A stretch of DNA of 43,752 nucleotides from Henriciella aquimarina (GCF_002088975.1 NZ_NCST01000018.1:1-43752), one strand, 5' to 3'; counted from the stretch's first letter, positions 8,758 through 17,333 are shown. Program-made: numbers and translations. Notes: generated by a model not told the origin, from the letters alone.

Positions 8758-9624
8758 GTGAACGCAATTCTGGGGCTGGTGGTGACCGTGGGCATGGTCT
8801 TCGGCGGGTATATCCTGGCCGGCGGTCACATGGAGATCATTACGCACGCCTTGCCCTTCGAGGGCATGATGATTGGCGGGGCGGCGATCGGGGCATTTCT
8901 CGCATCCAACGATTTCAATACGATCAAGCATACGATGGGCGATCTCGCGGCGGCCTTCACGGGGCCGAAGTGGAAGAAGTCCGATTATCAGGACCTGCTC
9001 TGCCTGATGACCGAGCTGCTCAACATCCTGAAGCAGAACCCCATCGACATCGAAGCCCACATCGAAGAGCCGGAGCAATCCGAGATCTTCCAGCGCTATC
9101 CCAAGATCCTGAAGGACCACGAAGCCATCGAGATGATCTGCGACACGATCCGCTCGATGCTGATGAACTTCGACAATGTCCACCAGGTCGAGGAGCTGCT
9201 GGAAAAGCATCTCGACAGCCTGCTGGACGAGCGCCAGCACGGCGCCCACGCCCTGCAGAACATGGCCGACGCCCTGCCGGCGCTCGGCATCGTCGCGGCC
9301 GTTCTCGGCGTGATCAAGACCATGGCCTCCATCGACAAGCCGCCGGAAATCCTCGGCGGCATGATCGGCGGCGCCCTTGTCGGGACCTTTCTCGGCGTCT
9401 TCCTCGCCTATGGTGTGGTCGGCCCGTTTGCCGCGCGCGTGAAAGCGATCCGCATGGAAGAGCATTTCTTCTATTCGATGATCGGCGAGGTGCTCGTCTC
9501 CAACCTGCATAAGAACCCGGTCAACATCTGCGTCGAGGTGGCCCGCCGCCATGCGCCGGCCCGGGTGCGCCCGTCCTTCAATGAGATGGAACAGGCCGTA
9601 CGGGGGTTGAAGCAGGCGGCGTGA
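8758..9624 (+). CDS. motA: MotA, flagellar stator protein
   Basis: MotA is the inner-membrane stator subunit that couples ion flow to FliG. The 288-residue protein starts at GTG with a near-perfect AAGGAGGT ribosome binding site a few bases upstream. It shows four membrane segments: residues about 1-22 and 33-50, then after a long cytoplasmic loop (with the DYQDLLCLMTELLNILK helix and the IEEPEQSEIF stretch) two more around ADALPALGIVAAVLGVIKTM and GTFLGVFLAYGVVGPFA. The prolines in the last two segments match the conserved MotA prolines. Its stop overlaps the GTG of the next gene by 4 bases. Confidence 0.96.
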   Translation: MNAILGLVVTVGMVFGGYILAGGHMEIITHALPFEGMMIGGAAIGAFLASNDFNTIKHTMGDLAAAFTGPKWKKSDYQDLLCLMTELLNILKQNPIDIEAHIEEPEQSEIFQRYPKILKDHEAIEMICDTIRSMLMNFDNVHQVEELLEKHLDSLLDERQHGAHALQNMADALPALGIVAAVLGVIKTMASIDKPPEILGGMIGGALVGTFLGVFLAYGVVGPFAARVKAIRMEEHFFYSMIGEVLVSNLHKNPVNICVEVARRHAPARVRPSFNEMEQAVRGLKQAA

Positions 9625-11375
9625 AGACGGTTTGGCCCATCCTTCTTGTGGCGCTGGCGGGACTTGCCGGCGGACAGGCCCTGGCACAGGCGCCATCCCA
9701 TACGGCTGACTCTGAAGACGAGCTGGGCGGGCTTCCCGACCGGCTCGATACGTTTGTGAAGGATGCCATCGACGAAGGGCTGCTGACGCCGTCTGCGCGC
9801 GCGCCGGTCGAGGCCGCGCCGGGGACTGAGAACGGCCCGCGGGAGTTGCGCGCGCCGGTGCGCCATGTCTCGCTGCGTCCGAAACAGGACATCGCCGAAG
9901 AGGTCTGCCGGGGCGACAATCCGCTCGATTTTTCCGCCTATCAGGACCTGACCGGCTATGACGACCTCATGGCCTGGCGCGAAAGCGCGGCCGCCGAAGG
10001 CACGCCGAACGGCAATGTCTCGATGGCCAAGGCCTATCTCGCGCTTGGACTGAACGAGGAAGCGCGCATGCAGCTCGACGGGTCGGGCGCGCCCCAGTCG
10101 ACGGCGCTGCGCCGCTTTGCTCACCTGATGGAAGGGCGCAAGAGCCCGGATGTCGGCTACTTCCGCACCCTGACCCGCTGCCATGAGGAAGCCGGTCTCT
10201 GGCTGGCCCTGGCGCAGCTGATCGATGGCGACGATGAAGGCGGGCGCCGTCTGGACGACCACCTCAACGACTATCGCCGGCTGCCCTTCCAGCTGCGTGC
10301 CGACGTTGCCGCAGCCGTGGTCCCGGTCCTGAGCCGGCAGGGCGAGAAACTGCTGGCGGAAAAGATGATGGCCGGCTTCACCGCAGAGGCCATCAGCGGG
10401 TCCACGCAGCTCACCTTTACCCAGGCCCTGATGGATCTCGAAAAGGGCGACCCGGCGGCCGAAGCCACGGTGCGCAGTTTCCTCAACCGCCCGGAATACC
10501 GTGTGCGCGCGGTGACCTCGCTGCTGACCAACGGGCGGCCGGTGGAGAAGATCTACCAGCAGGAGGTGGCCGGGGAATTCGTCGGGGATCTCGACCGGCT
10601 GGCCGAAGAAGCGCGCATGGTCTCCAACCTCGACACGATGCTGACCGATCTGAAAGGCGTCGCCGATTACGAAATGACGCTGGAGCTGGCGGCCAAGCCG
10701 GCGACCCAGTCCCGCCACGCCCAGTCACAGCTGGCCGATCACATGACCGGCATGCTCGAGCATGACCTCGCCAGCGAGGATCCGCTGCGCAATCTCGCCG
10801 CCATGCAGGCCCTCTTGAAGGCCGGGCCGCTGTTGGAAGGCCGGCCCAGTCATGAGAGGCTGCTCAACACCGCCGCCTCGCTCGCCGTCGAGCTTGGCTT
10901 TCGCAGCCTGGCCGACCGGTTTGCCGAGGAGATGGACAGCGACGATGCCATCGCCGCCGCCCAGGCCGAGCTTGCCTTCCAGATGGTTGACCATGACCGG
11001 ATCAAGGCTCTGGCCGAGCGCCATCCCGACAATCAGGACGTCCTGCGCCTGGCGGCGCTGAGCGCCATTCGCGTGGATGACCCTGACCTGCTGAAGTCGT
11101 CCGAGACCGGGCTCGAACTCGACGCGGCGACCGTGCTCGCCCTGATCGAGGCGGATGCGGCCAGCAACCGGTGGATCGTTTCCGGCGCCGTCTATCGCGC
11201 CGCAGAGGCGCTTGAAGATGAGGCGGCGCAGGCCCGGGCCGAGCGGGTGCTGACGCTTCGCCGCGAAAGCCTGCAGCAGCGCCGCACACGCAATCGTGTG
11301 GCCATGGCCGAAGTCGGGCCCAGCCTCGACCGGATCGGCCGCTCTCTCGACAACCCGAATGCGGAGGTGCGCTGA
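9621..11375 (+). CDS. Large exported helical protein between motA and flgF, possible MotC-like stator factor
   Basis: I do not recognise a named family. The 584-residue protein begins with a signal peptide (about residues 1-22, ending ALA-QA), then a Pro/Glu-rich stretch, one pair of cysteines (in EEVCRGDNP and TRCHEEAG), and a long alpha-helical, Ala/Leu-rich region resembling degenerate TPR/Sel1-type repeats. It is coupled to motA by a 4-base overlap and to flgF by a 1-base overlap, so it is made together with stator and rod proteins and acts in the periplasm. In rhizobia a periplasmic helical protein, MotC, works with MotB; this may be an analogue, but I can see no sequence proof. Calling it a general periplasmic assembly factor is equally possible. 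Confidence 0.6.
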   Translation: MKTVWPILLVALAGLAGGQALAQAPSHTADSEDELGGLPDRLDTFVKDAIDEGLLTPSARAPVEAAPGTENGPRELRAPVRHVSLRPKQDIAEEVCRGDNPLDFSAYQDLTGYDDLMAWRESAAAEGTPNGNVSMAKAYLALGLNEEARMQLDGSGAPQSTALRRFAHLMEGRKSPDVGYFRTLTRCHEEAGLWLALAQLIDGDDEGGRRLDDHLNDYRRLPFQLRADVAAAVVPVLSRQGEKLLAEKMMAGFTAEAISGSTQLTFTQALMDLEKGDPAAEATVRSFLNRPEYRVRAVTSLLTNGRPVEKIYQQEVAGEFVGDLDRLAEEARMVSNLDTMLTDLKGVADYEMTLELAAKPATQSRHAQSQLADHMTGMLEHDLASEDPLRNLAAMQALLKAGPLLEGRPSHERLLNTAASLAVELGFRSLADRFAEEMDSDDAIAAAQAELAFQMVDHDRIKALAERHPDNQDVLRLAALSAIRVDDPDLLKSSETGLELDAATVLALIEADAASNRWIVSGAVYRAAEALEDEAAQARAERVLTLRRESLQQRRTRNRVAMAEVGPSLDRIGRSLDNPNAEVR

Positions 11376-12088
11376 TGTCGAATGCCGTCTACGCCCAACT
11401 TGCCCGTCAGGCCGGCCTGATGAAGGAAATGCAGGTGGTCGCGAACAATCTCGCAAACGCCAGCACCACCGGCTACAAGTCCGACCGCGCCATCTTCACC
11501 GAATTCCTGTCGCGCACCGAGGCGGGCGCCTCGCCGCTGTCCATGGGCTCGCTCGGCGGGCACGCCTTCGACCTCGAACAGGGCGGCATGCGGTTTACCG
11601 GCGGCGAACTCGACCTTGCCATCCAGGGCGACGGCTTCTTCGCGCTCGATACGCCGCGCGGCCAGCGCCTCACCCGGGCGGGCCATTTCCAGCTTTCGCA
11701 GCAGGGCGAGCTGATCGACGACCTTGGCAACAAGGTGCTCGATCCGGGCGGCCAGCCGATCACCATTCCGGAAGACGCCACGACCATCGCGATTGTCGGC
11801 GACGGCACGATCTCCGTCGATGGACAGCCCTTCGGCCAGATCGGCGTGGTGCAGCCCAATGGCGAGCTTCAGAAGGATGTCGACACGCAATTCATCGCCG
11901 AGGGCGGGTTTGCGGCCATCGAGGAGCCGCGTGTCCTGCAGGGCGCGCTGGAACAGTCGAATGTGACCCCGGTGCTCGAGGTTGCGCGCATGATCGAAGT
12001 GCAGCGCGCCTATGAGGCCGGACAGTCGCTCATCGAGAAAGAGGATGAGCGGGTCAGCAAGTTCATTTCCGCGGTGAGGAATTTCTAG
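11375..12088 (+). CDS. flgF: FlgF, proximal rod protein
   Basis: FlgF is a proximal rod subunit exported through the flagellar gate. The 237-residue product has the rod-family N terminus (QARQAGLMKEMQ-like helix followed by VVANNLANASTTGYKSDRAIF), the central DLAIQGDGFFAL and RAGHFQLSQQGELIDDLGNKVL blocks shared with FlgG, and a C-terminal EVARMIEVQRAYEAGQSLIEKEDERVSKFISAV helix. Slightly shorter than FlgG, as usual. The ATG overlaps the stop of the upstream exported protein by one base. flgG follows 48 bases later. Confidence 0.95.
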   Translation: MSNAVYAQLARQAGLMKEMQVVANNLANASTTGYKSDRAIFTEFLSRTEAGASPLSMGSLGGHAFDLEQGGMRFTGGELDLAIQGDGFFALDTPRGQRLTRAGHFQLSQQGELIDDLGNKVLDPGGQPITIPEDATTIAIVGDGTISVDGQPFGQIGVVQPNGELQKDVDTQFIAEGGFAAIEEPRVLQGALEQSNVTPVLEVARMIEVQRAYEAGQSLIEKEDERVSKFISAVRNF

Positions 12089-12136
12089 ACCGCGGCGGGG
12101 AATATCCAGGACGGGATGATTTAGGAGGAGGACCTC

Positions 12137-12922
12137 ATGAAATCACTACAGATCGCAGCCACAGGCATGGCGGCCCAGCAGATGCGGGTCGACGTGATCT
12201 CGAACAACATCGCCAATATGAGCACGGCCGCCTACCGGCCGCGCACGGCTGAGTTCAAGGACATGATGTACCAGCAGCACCTGACACCGGGGACGATCAC
12301 CTCCCAGGTCGGGACAATGGTGCCAGCCGGGATTCAGCTGGGCACGGGCGTGAAGCCCTCCACCGTCTCGATGGAGCTCACACAGGGCTCCCTGCGCGAG
12401 ACGCAGGCCGAGCTGGACATGGCCATCGACGGCAAGGGCTTCTTCGAGATCACGCTGCCCTCGGGCGAGTCGGCCTATACGCGCGACGGCAAATTCAACC
12501 GCAGCCCGGATGGCGAGATCGTCACCATGGATGGCTTCCCGCTGGCCGACGGCATCGTCATCCCCGAGGATGCCCGCAAGATCTCGATCAGCCCGGATGG
12601 CGAAGTCGTCGCCTATTTCGAGGATCAGGCCGCCGGCCAGTCGGTTGGCACGATCTCGCTCACCCGCTTCGTCAACGAGAAGGGGCTTGAAGCGGTCGGC
12701 GACAATCTGTTCCGCGAGACCGAGGCTTCCGGCCCGCCGAACCAGCTTGTGCCCTCCACGGAAGGCGTCGGCATGATCCGCCAGGGCTATCTGGAGGATT
12801 CCGGGGTCGATGTGGTCCAGGAGATTTCAGAGCTGATCGAGGCCCAGCGTGGCTATGAGCTCAATTCCAAGGTCATCACCGCAGCCGACGAGATGCTGGC
12901 GGCGACAACGCGGGTGAGGTAG
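12137..12922 (+). CDS. flgG: FlgG, distal rod protein
   Basis: FlgG forms the distal rod. The 261-residue protein is the family's normal length and nearly canonical: it opens MKSLQIAATGMAAQQMRVD followed by VISNNIANMSTAAYRPRTAEF, contains GIQLGTGVKPSTVSMELTQGSL, DMAIDGKGFFEI and YTRDGKFNRSPDGEIVTMDGFPL, and ends SELIEAQRGYELNSKVITAADEMLAATTRVR. A strong GGAGGAGG ribosome binding site lies just upstream of the ATG. flgA follows after 3 bases. Confidence 0.98.
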   Translation: MKSLQIAATGMAAQQMRVDVISNNIANMSTAAYRPRTAEFKDMMYQQHLTPGTITSQVGTMVPAGIQLGTGVKPSTVSMELTQGSLRETQAELDMAIDGKGFFEITLPSGESAYTRDGKFNRSPDGEIVTMDGFPLADGIVIPEDARKISISPDGEVVAYFEDQAAGQSVGTISLTRFVNEKGLEAVGDNLFRETEASGPPNQLVPSTEGVGMIRQGYLEDSGVDVVQEISELIEAQRGYELNSKVITAADEMLAATTRVR

Positions 12923-12925
12923 ATC

Positions 12926-13333
12926 ATGGCTGTTCTTACCGCTCTCGGCGCCAGTCTCGCCGTCTATCTTTCCGGCAGCGCGTCTTTCGTGGCCACCGAC
13001 GTCATCCGCGCCGGCGACCGCATCACTTCGGCCAGCATTTCCACCGAAGCCGGCGAGGCACCGCCTTCGGATACGCCGCTGATCGGGCGCGAAGTGCGCC
13101 GCACCGTCTATGCCGGCCAGGAAGTCTCGATGCAGAACACGCAGCCGGCCCGCGTGATCGAGCGCAACCAGGTCGTCACCCTGAAATACATCAGGGGCGG
13201 GCTCGAGATCACGACGAGCGGGCGGGCCATGGCCGAAGCCGCCGTCAACGAGACCGTCGCGGTCATGAACCTTCAATCGCGCCAGATGGTGCACGGAATC
13301 GTCCAGAAGGACGGATGGGTGCTTGCACAATGA
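12926..13333 (+). CDS. flgA: FlgA, P-ring assembly chaperone (short form)
   Basis: FlgA helps FlgI assemble into the P ring in the periplasm. This 135-residue protein is short for the family and seems to keep only a hydrophobic export segment (MAVLTALGASLAVYLSG) and the C-terminal SAF-like part: DVIRAGDRITSASIS, PLIGREVRRTVYAGQEVSMQN, ARVIERNQVVTLKYIRGGLEITTSGRAM and a terminal VAVMNLQSRQMVHGIV. These blocks match FlgA C-terminal regions well. The ATG lies 3 bases after flgG with GAGGT inside the flgG end as the likely ribosome binding site, and its stop overlaps the flgH ATG. Confidence 0.9.
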   Translation: MAVLTALGASLAVYLSGSASFVATDVIRAGDRITSASISTEAGEAPPSDTPLIGREVRRTVYAGQEVSMQNTQPARVIERNQVVTLKYIRGGLEITTSGRAMAEAAVNETVAVMNLQSRQMVHGIVQKDGWVLAQ

Positions 13334-14034
13334 AACCACTCCTTCCCACCGCCATCGCCGCCATCCTCGTAACCGCCTGTTCCAGCGGCCCGGCACAGCA
13401 GACCGTGCAGATGCCGGCCCCGCCACCACCGGGCCCCGTCATGTCGCAGCCCGCGCCGACGGAAGTCTATGCCGACAAGAACTCGCTCTGGACCACGTCG
13501 CCAACGGCCCTGCTCGGCATGCGCCGCGCCAAACAGGTCGGCGACCTGCTGACCGTCGTTGTCGAGATGGACGATCAGGCGAGCCTGCAAAGCTCGCTCT
13601 CCAGAAGCCGGGACAATAGCGGGGACTTCAATGTCGACGCGCTGTTCGGCCTGCCGGACGTCGCCGGCGGCGTGCTGCCGAACGGGGCAAGCCTCTCGCC
13701 GGGCGTCGATTACAATCGCAGCTCCTCGCTCGGTGGCAGCGGGGCGGTAAACCGGGCCGAGCAGATCGCCTTTACGCTGGCCGCCCGCGTGGTCGGCGTC
13801 GAGCCGAACGGCAACCTCGTTATCCAGGGCTATCAGCAGACGCGCGTCAGCAACGAGGTCCGCGTGCTCACCGTCTCCGGCGTGATCCGGGCGCAGGACA
13901 TCACGCGCACCAATACGGTCACCTATGAGAAGATCGCCGATGCGCAGCTCTCCTACATCAATTCCGGCGAGGCCACCGCATCCGTCGACCGCGGCGCCGG
14001 GCCGAAGCTGCTCGACATGATCATCCCGTTCTGA
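13330..14034 (+). CDS. flgH: FlgH, flagellar L-ring lipoprotein
   Basis: FlgH forms the L ring in the outer membrane. The 234-residue product begins with a lipoprotein signal peptide and lipobox LVTA-C with the lipidated cysteine at residue 17, followed by a Pro-rich linker. FlgH blocks then follow: SLWTTSPTALLGMRRAKQVGDLLTVVVEM, NRAEQIAFTLAARVVGVEPNGNLVIQGYQQTRV, EVRVLTVSGVIRAQDI and the C-terminal AQLSYINSGEAT with a terminal LLDMIIPF. I chose ATG 13330, which overlaps the flgA stop (ATGA), over a longer in-frame start at 13315 that would spoil the signal peptide. Confidence 0.97.
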   Translation: MKPLLPTAIAAILVTACSSGPAQQTVQMPAPPPPGPVMSQPAPTEVYADKNSLWTTSPTALLGMRRAKQVGDLLTVVVEMDDQASLQSSLSRSRDNSGDFNVDALFGLPDVAGGVLPNGASLSPGVDYNRSSSLGGSGAVNRAEQIAFTLAARVVGVEPNGNLVIQGYQQTRVSNEVRVLTVSGVIRAQDITRTNTVTYEKIADAQLSYINSGEATASVDRGAGPKLLDMIIPF

Positions 14035-14044
14035 GGCGCCCTGA

Positions 14045-14605
14045 ATGAAACAGCTGTTTCCCGCCCTCATCGCCGCGCTCTTCATCGCCATAGGCGGAGC
14101 CGGGGGCTATTTCCTCAAATCGATGATGAGCGCGCCGTCCTCATCGGCTTCCGCCAGCGATCATGCGGCGGCTGCGGATGGCGGGTCGCATGACGGGGAA
14201 AAGTCCGGCGGTCATGGCGAGGCGGAAAAGAAAGCCGAGAAGAAGGACAGCCATGGCGGCGGGGGCGACAGCGCTTCCGGCGAGTATTCCTATTACAAGT
14301 TCACCCGGGAATTCGTCGTCCCGATGATCGAGAATGACCGGGTCAAGAGCCTCGTCATCCTCAACATCAACCTGGAAGTTGATACTGCGGTCGAGCAGGA
14401 ACTCTTCTCGAAGGAGCCGGTGCTGCGGGACAATATCATGACCACGCTCATCAAGCTCAGCAATGACGGCAAGACTTTCGAGTCGCTGTCGCGTGTCGAG
14501 AATTATGAGACGCTGCGGAGCATGATCCTGTCCAACCTGCGCGAAGAGGTCGAGGAAGGCATCCACAATGTGCTGATCCTCGACATGGCACGCCAGGACC
14601 TCTGA
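14045..14605 (+). CDS. fliL: FliL-like basal body protein with His-rich linker
   Basis: FliL is a single-pass membrane protein that supports the stator at the basal body. The 186-residue product has a short cytoplasmic start, one membrane helix (about residues 5-24), a low-complexity linker (about 30-78) rich in His, Gly, Lys, Ser and Asp, and a periplasmic domain (about 80-186) that matches FliL: FTREFVVPMIENDRVKSLVILNINLEVD, EPVLRDNIMTTLIKLS, and a C-terminal RSMILSNLREEVEEGIHNVLILDM. It is last in the switch/stator/rod block, 10 bases after flgH. The His-rich linker may bind metal or simply be disordered. Confidence 0.88.
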   Translation: MKQLFPALIAALFIAIGGAGGYFLKSMMSAPSSSASASDHAAAADGGSHDGEKSGGHGEAEKKAEKKDSHGGGGDSASGEYSYYKFTREFVVPMIENDRVKSLVILNINLEVDTAVEQELFSKEPVLRDNIMTTLIKLSNDGKTFESLSRVENYETLRSMILSNLREEVEEGIHNVLILDMARQDL

Positions 14606-14625
14606 TCCTGTGATGTCAGACATGG

Positions 14626-14646
14626 GGCAGGGCCGGGGCCTCTGCC
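14626..14646. terminator. GC-rich hairpin between convergent fliL and flgD
   Basis: Seven paired bases (GGCAGGG with CTCTGCC, one G-U pair) enclose a seven-base loop in the 52-base convergent spacer. No T-run follows on either strand, so it is only a candidate transcription end for both blocks. Confidence 0.3.
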
Positions 14647-14657
14647 GGAGTGAGCGG

Positions 14658-15356
14658 CTAGTCGACCTTTTCGACGTCACGGACATCGGCGGTCAGCTTC
14701 GAGCTTGTGCCGACGCGCGTGGTGCCGTTCTCATTGCCGACATCGGTCACCGTGGTGATCACTTTCGGGGCGATGGTGCCGAGATAGGCGTCGCCCTGAT
14801 AGGTATCGATGGCGAATTCGAAGACGGAGTCACTGTCGGCCTGTCCGCCATCCTCGAAGCTGCCATCCCAGCTATAGGTTTCGGCCTCCGGGTCGAGATC
14901 CTCGGTCCAGACGGTCTCACCCTCGGAGTTGCGGATGTTCAGCACGGCCCGTTCGGCGCCTTCCGGCATGTTCATGGAATACTGCACCGCCTCGCCGGAA
15001 TAGGGCACCCAGGAGGATTCCACGGCCACCGTCTTGCCGAGCCAGTCATTGGCCAGCATCGAGTGCAGGTCGCCGATCATGGTGGCGATGTTCTGCAGAC
15101 TGTCATTGCTGCGGACCTGCTGCTCCAGTGAGGAGAAGGTGGCCAGCTGTTCGACGAACTGGGTGGAGTCCAGCGGCTTCATCGGGTCCTGGTTCTGGAC
15201 CTGCGCGGTCAGCAGCCGGATGAAGGTGTTGAAGTCCTCGCCGCCAAACGTGTCCTTGTTCTCCGAAGACTCGGAGGTTTCCTTGGTCTGGGAGGCCTGG
15301 GCGTTCGCCTGGCTCTGCTGTGTCTGGCTTGTCGCTGCCGGATTGACCGTACTCAT
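14658..15356 (-). CDS. flgD: FlgD, hook cap protein
   Basis: FlgD caps the growing hook and directs FlgE polymerisation. The 232-residue product has a Gln/Ser-rich, disordered N terminus, then the signature block FNTFIRLLTAQVQNQDPMKPLDSTQFVEQLATFSSLEQ, followed by NDWLGKTVAVES, a C-terminal Ig/tudor-type beta domain (YSMNMPEGAERAVLNIRNSEGETVW, YSWDGSFEDGGQADSDSVFEFAI). Length is normal. It is transcribed 11 bases after fliK on the minus strand, a common hook-assembly pairing. Confidence 0.95.
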   Translation of the reverse strand: MSTVNPAATSQTQQSQANAQASQTKETSESSENKDTFGGEDFNTFIRLLTAQVQNQDPMKPLDSTQFVEQLATFSSLEQQVRSNDSLQNIATMIGDLHSMLANDWLGKTVAVESSWVPYSGEAVQYSMNMPEGAERAVLNIRNSEGETVWTEDLDPEAETYSWDGSFEDGGQADSDSVFEFAIDTYQGDAYLGTIAPKVITTVTDVGNENGTTRVGTSSKLTADVRDVEKVD

Positions 15357-15367
15357 CTGGGGACCCT

Positions 15368-16885
15368 CTAGAGTTTGATGTCGAGCCCGGAGGCCCCGAG
15401 CATGGCGGGGCGGCGGCTGGTGGCGGCCGGGATGATCGTCTCCGCACTCATGCCGAAACTGTCGCCGGTCTGTTCGGAAAAGGCGCCGGGAAACTGGCCC
15501 TGACCTTGGCCCTGCTGTTGCGAGGCCTGCTGGCGAAACGACATCTCCTGGCCGTTCAGCCCGTGCTGTTCGAGCGCCTGGGAGAGCTGGAAGTGCATTT
15601 GCCGAAGCTGTTTCATCGCTTCCGGCGTCTCACCCGTAATGGTCACATGCTGCAGGCCGTTCGCGTCGAATTTGAAGTCGATCGAGACCCGGCCGAGTTC
15701 GGGCGGGTCCAGCTGCACGAGCACGCGGTCGCGTCCGTCATTGGTGCCCAGCTTGCTGGACACGATATCGACGAGATCGCCCGGCGCGGCGACGAGGGCC
15801 GCGTTCGGATTGGCGGCCATCATGTTGCCCATCGAGGCGGCGGCTGCAGGGCCGACCGTCGTCATCATCGGCGTCGGCGAGACCGACCAGCTTGCCTGCA
15901 AGGTGGTCATGAAGTCATGCCCGCTTGTGTGCAGGGAATGGCCGCCAGCCTGCCCGGATGTGGAGGCGAGCTTCGCCCAGGAGTCGTCCTTGGGCAGGAC
16001 GGCGTCCTGCTTCTGCAGCGCCTTGTCGAGGCGGGCGGCCTCCACGGCCCTGTCTGCCGCCATGTCGCGCCGGATCTCCGTGCGCGGGGTATCGGTTGAA
16101 ACAGTGTCGCGGGGCCGGCCCGTATCGGCGGACCGCGTCTGTGCCGGCTGGCCTGTCTGGGCGGCCGGAGCGAGGCCGGCATGCAGCGCCCGGTCGGCCT
16201 GGGCGGTCTGACTGTCCGTGTCCTTGGCGGTGACGGTCTCACGGGCGTGATCGGCCCGCTGATCGGCATCCAGGGGCTGGCGCCTGGCCTGCGGTGCGTC
16301 GGTCTCGGCTTTTGCCGTTTTTGTTTGTGCCTCGGGGGCGGTCTCGGCCTTCGCCTGTGTTTCCGTCTCGGCGGCCGGCTGTGCCGCCGTGGCGGCCACC
16401 TTCGGCTGATCGGCTTTCTGCGGCGCGGCTGTCTCGCCGTCGATAGGGCGGGAACGGGCCGGAGCCGCCTCCTCGCTTGCCTTGGCGGTCTCGCCTTTTG
16501 GCGCGGCGGTCGCCTCGGCCTTCAGGGCGTCTGCGTCAGCTGTCTCTGTGGAGGCCGCTTTTGCGGAGGCGTCTGTCTTCGCGGTCGGGCCGGTCTCACC
16601 AGAGATGGTTTCGCCCTCTGCCTCGCTCTTGGCTGGCTTGGCTTGCGGGGGCTGTGCGTCGGCGGCGCCCAGCTCACCGGCCCGGCTCGAGGCCTCGTCG
16701 GTTTTCTTGTCGGTCTTGCCGGCTTCGGAGGCGCGGCTGTCCTTGCTTTCGGCTTCGGAATGCCTGGCGACTTCCTTCCGGAAAGCCTCGCCCTGATGCG
16801 GCTTGTCGGAAGCGGCCTTGCTGTCGGTGCTGGTGGCACGCGGCGCCATCAGGCCGAGAACGTTGGTGTTCAGAGTATTCGCCAT
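15368..16885 (-). CDS. fliK: FliK, hook-length control protein
   Basis: FliK acts as molecular ruler and, through FlhB, switches export from hook to filament subunits. The 505-residue product has a very long low-complexity N-terminal region (about residues 15-290) rich in Ala, Glu, Lys, Thr, Pro and Gln, consistent with an extended ruler, and a C-terminal FliK domain (about 385-475) with VLVQLDPPELGRVSIDFKF, GLQHVTITGETPEAMKQLRQM and LSQALEQHGLNGQEMSFRQQ. The Gln-rich tail is typical. It lies upstream of flgD and divergent from the rod-binding gene. Confidence 0.93.
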   Translation of the reverse strand: MANTLNTNVLGLMAPRATSTDSKAASDKPHQGEAFRKEVARHSEAESKDSRASEAGKTDKKTDEASSRAGELGAADAQPPQAKPAKSEAEGETISGETGPTAKTDASAKAASTETADADALKAEATAAPKGETAKASEEAAPARSRPIDGETAAPQKADQPKVAATAAQPAAETETQAKAETAPEAQTKTAKAETDAPQARRQPLDADQRADHARETVTAKDTDSQTAQADRALHAGLAPAAQTGQPAQTRSADTGRPRDTVSTDTPRTEIRRDMAADRAVEAARLDKALQKQDAVLPKDDSWAKLASTSGQAGGHSLHTSGHDFMTTLQASWSVSPTPMMTTVGPAAAASMGNMMAANPNAALVAAPGDLVDIVSSKLGTNDGRDRVLVQLDPPELGRVSIDFKFDANGLQHVTITGETPEAMKQLRQMHFQLSQALEQHGLNGQEMSFRQQASQQQGQGQGQFPGAFSEQTGDSFGMSAETIIPAATSRRPAMLGASGLDIKL

Positions 16886-16898
16886 TCAACATCCGCGA

Positions 16899-16913
16899 TT
16901 AGGGCTCTTTTAA
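16899..16913 (+). promoter_or_regulatory. CtrA-like box, one mismatch
   Basis: TTAG-N7-TTAA matches the alphaproteobacterial CtrA consensus TTAA-N7-TTAA with one mismatch. CtrA is known to drive early flagellar operons in Caulobacter. It is in the correct kind of place but the match is short, so this is a candidate only. Confidence 0.35.
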
Positions 16914-16934
16914 CCGTAACTGCACCAAGACTGG

Positions 16935-16949
16935 TAAAGTATCGCTTAA
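16935..16949 (+). promoter_or_regulatory. Second CtrA-like box, one mismatch
   Basis: TAAA-N7-TTAA is again one base off the CtrA consensus and lies 43 bases upstream of the rod-binding gene's ATG. Two near-consensus boxes in one spacer raise the chance that at least one is real. Confidence 0.35.
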
Positions 16950-16991
16950 CGGCGCCACGATCCGGACGCCCGAATCCGGGATGGAGACGAG

Positions 16992-17333
16992 ATGACGAGC
17001 TATGTGAGTTTTCCAGCCGTCCAGGGCACGCCGCCCGTGCAATCGGCCTCGGCCCCGGTGGTCGAGAAAGCCGATGCCGGCGACATCGGAAAACGGTTCG
17101 AGGAAATGCTCTGGGCGCAGATGCTGAGCCATGCGGGCCTGGAGAAAGCCTTCACCCAGTCGGGTGGGCAGGCGGCGGCCTCCTTCTCTCAGTTTATGGT
17201 TGAAGCCATCGCCAAGGACCTGGCTGAGCGCCATCCGCTCGGGCTCGACCCGCTTGGCCATTCGGGCGCGAGCGGCGCTCAGGCCGAACCTGTTGACGTT
17301 TCTACAGAAGACAAGATGGAGACACCGGAATGA
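16992..17333 (+). CDS. flgJ: Rod-binding protein, FlgJ N-terminal type
   Basis: This 113-residue protein matches the N-terminal, rod-binding half of FlgJ: DIGKRFEEMLWAQMLSHAG, EKAFTQSGGQAAASFSQFMVEAIAKDLAE. Enteric FlgJ also has a C-terminal muramidase domain; that is absent here, which is usual in alphaproteobacteria where a separate lytic enzyme opens the peptidoglycan. It acts as rod cap/scaffold. It is first in the plus-strand block ahead of flgN, whose ATG overlaps its stop. ATG 16992 has an AGACGAG purine stretch upstream as a modest ribosome binding site. Confidence 0.88.
   Translation: MTSYVSFPAVQGTPPVQSASAPVVEKADAGDIGKRFEEMLWAQMLSHAGLEKAFTQSGGQAAASFSQFMVEAIAKDLAERHPLGLDPLGHSGASGAQAEPVDVSTEDKMETPE

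Larger units (their letters stand above)
16886..16991. promoter_or_regulatory. Divergent promoter region between fliK and the rod-binding gene
   Basis: This 106-base spacer has to drive fliK-flgD leftward and the rod-binding/flgN block rightward. It contains two TTAA-type half-site pairs, described separately, about 22 bases apart from end to start, in an otherwise GC-rich neighbourhood. Confidence 0.45.
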
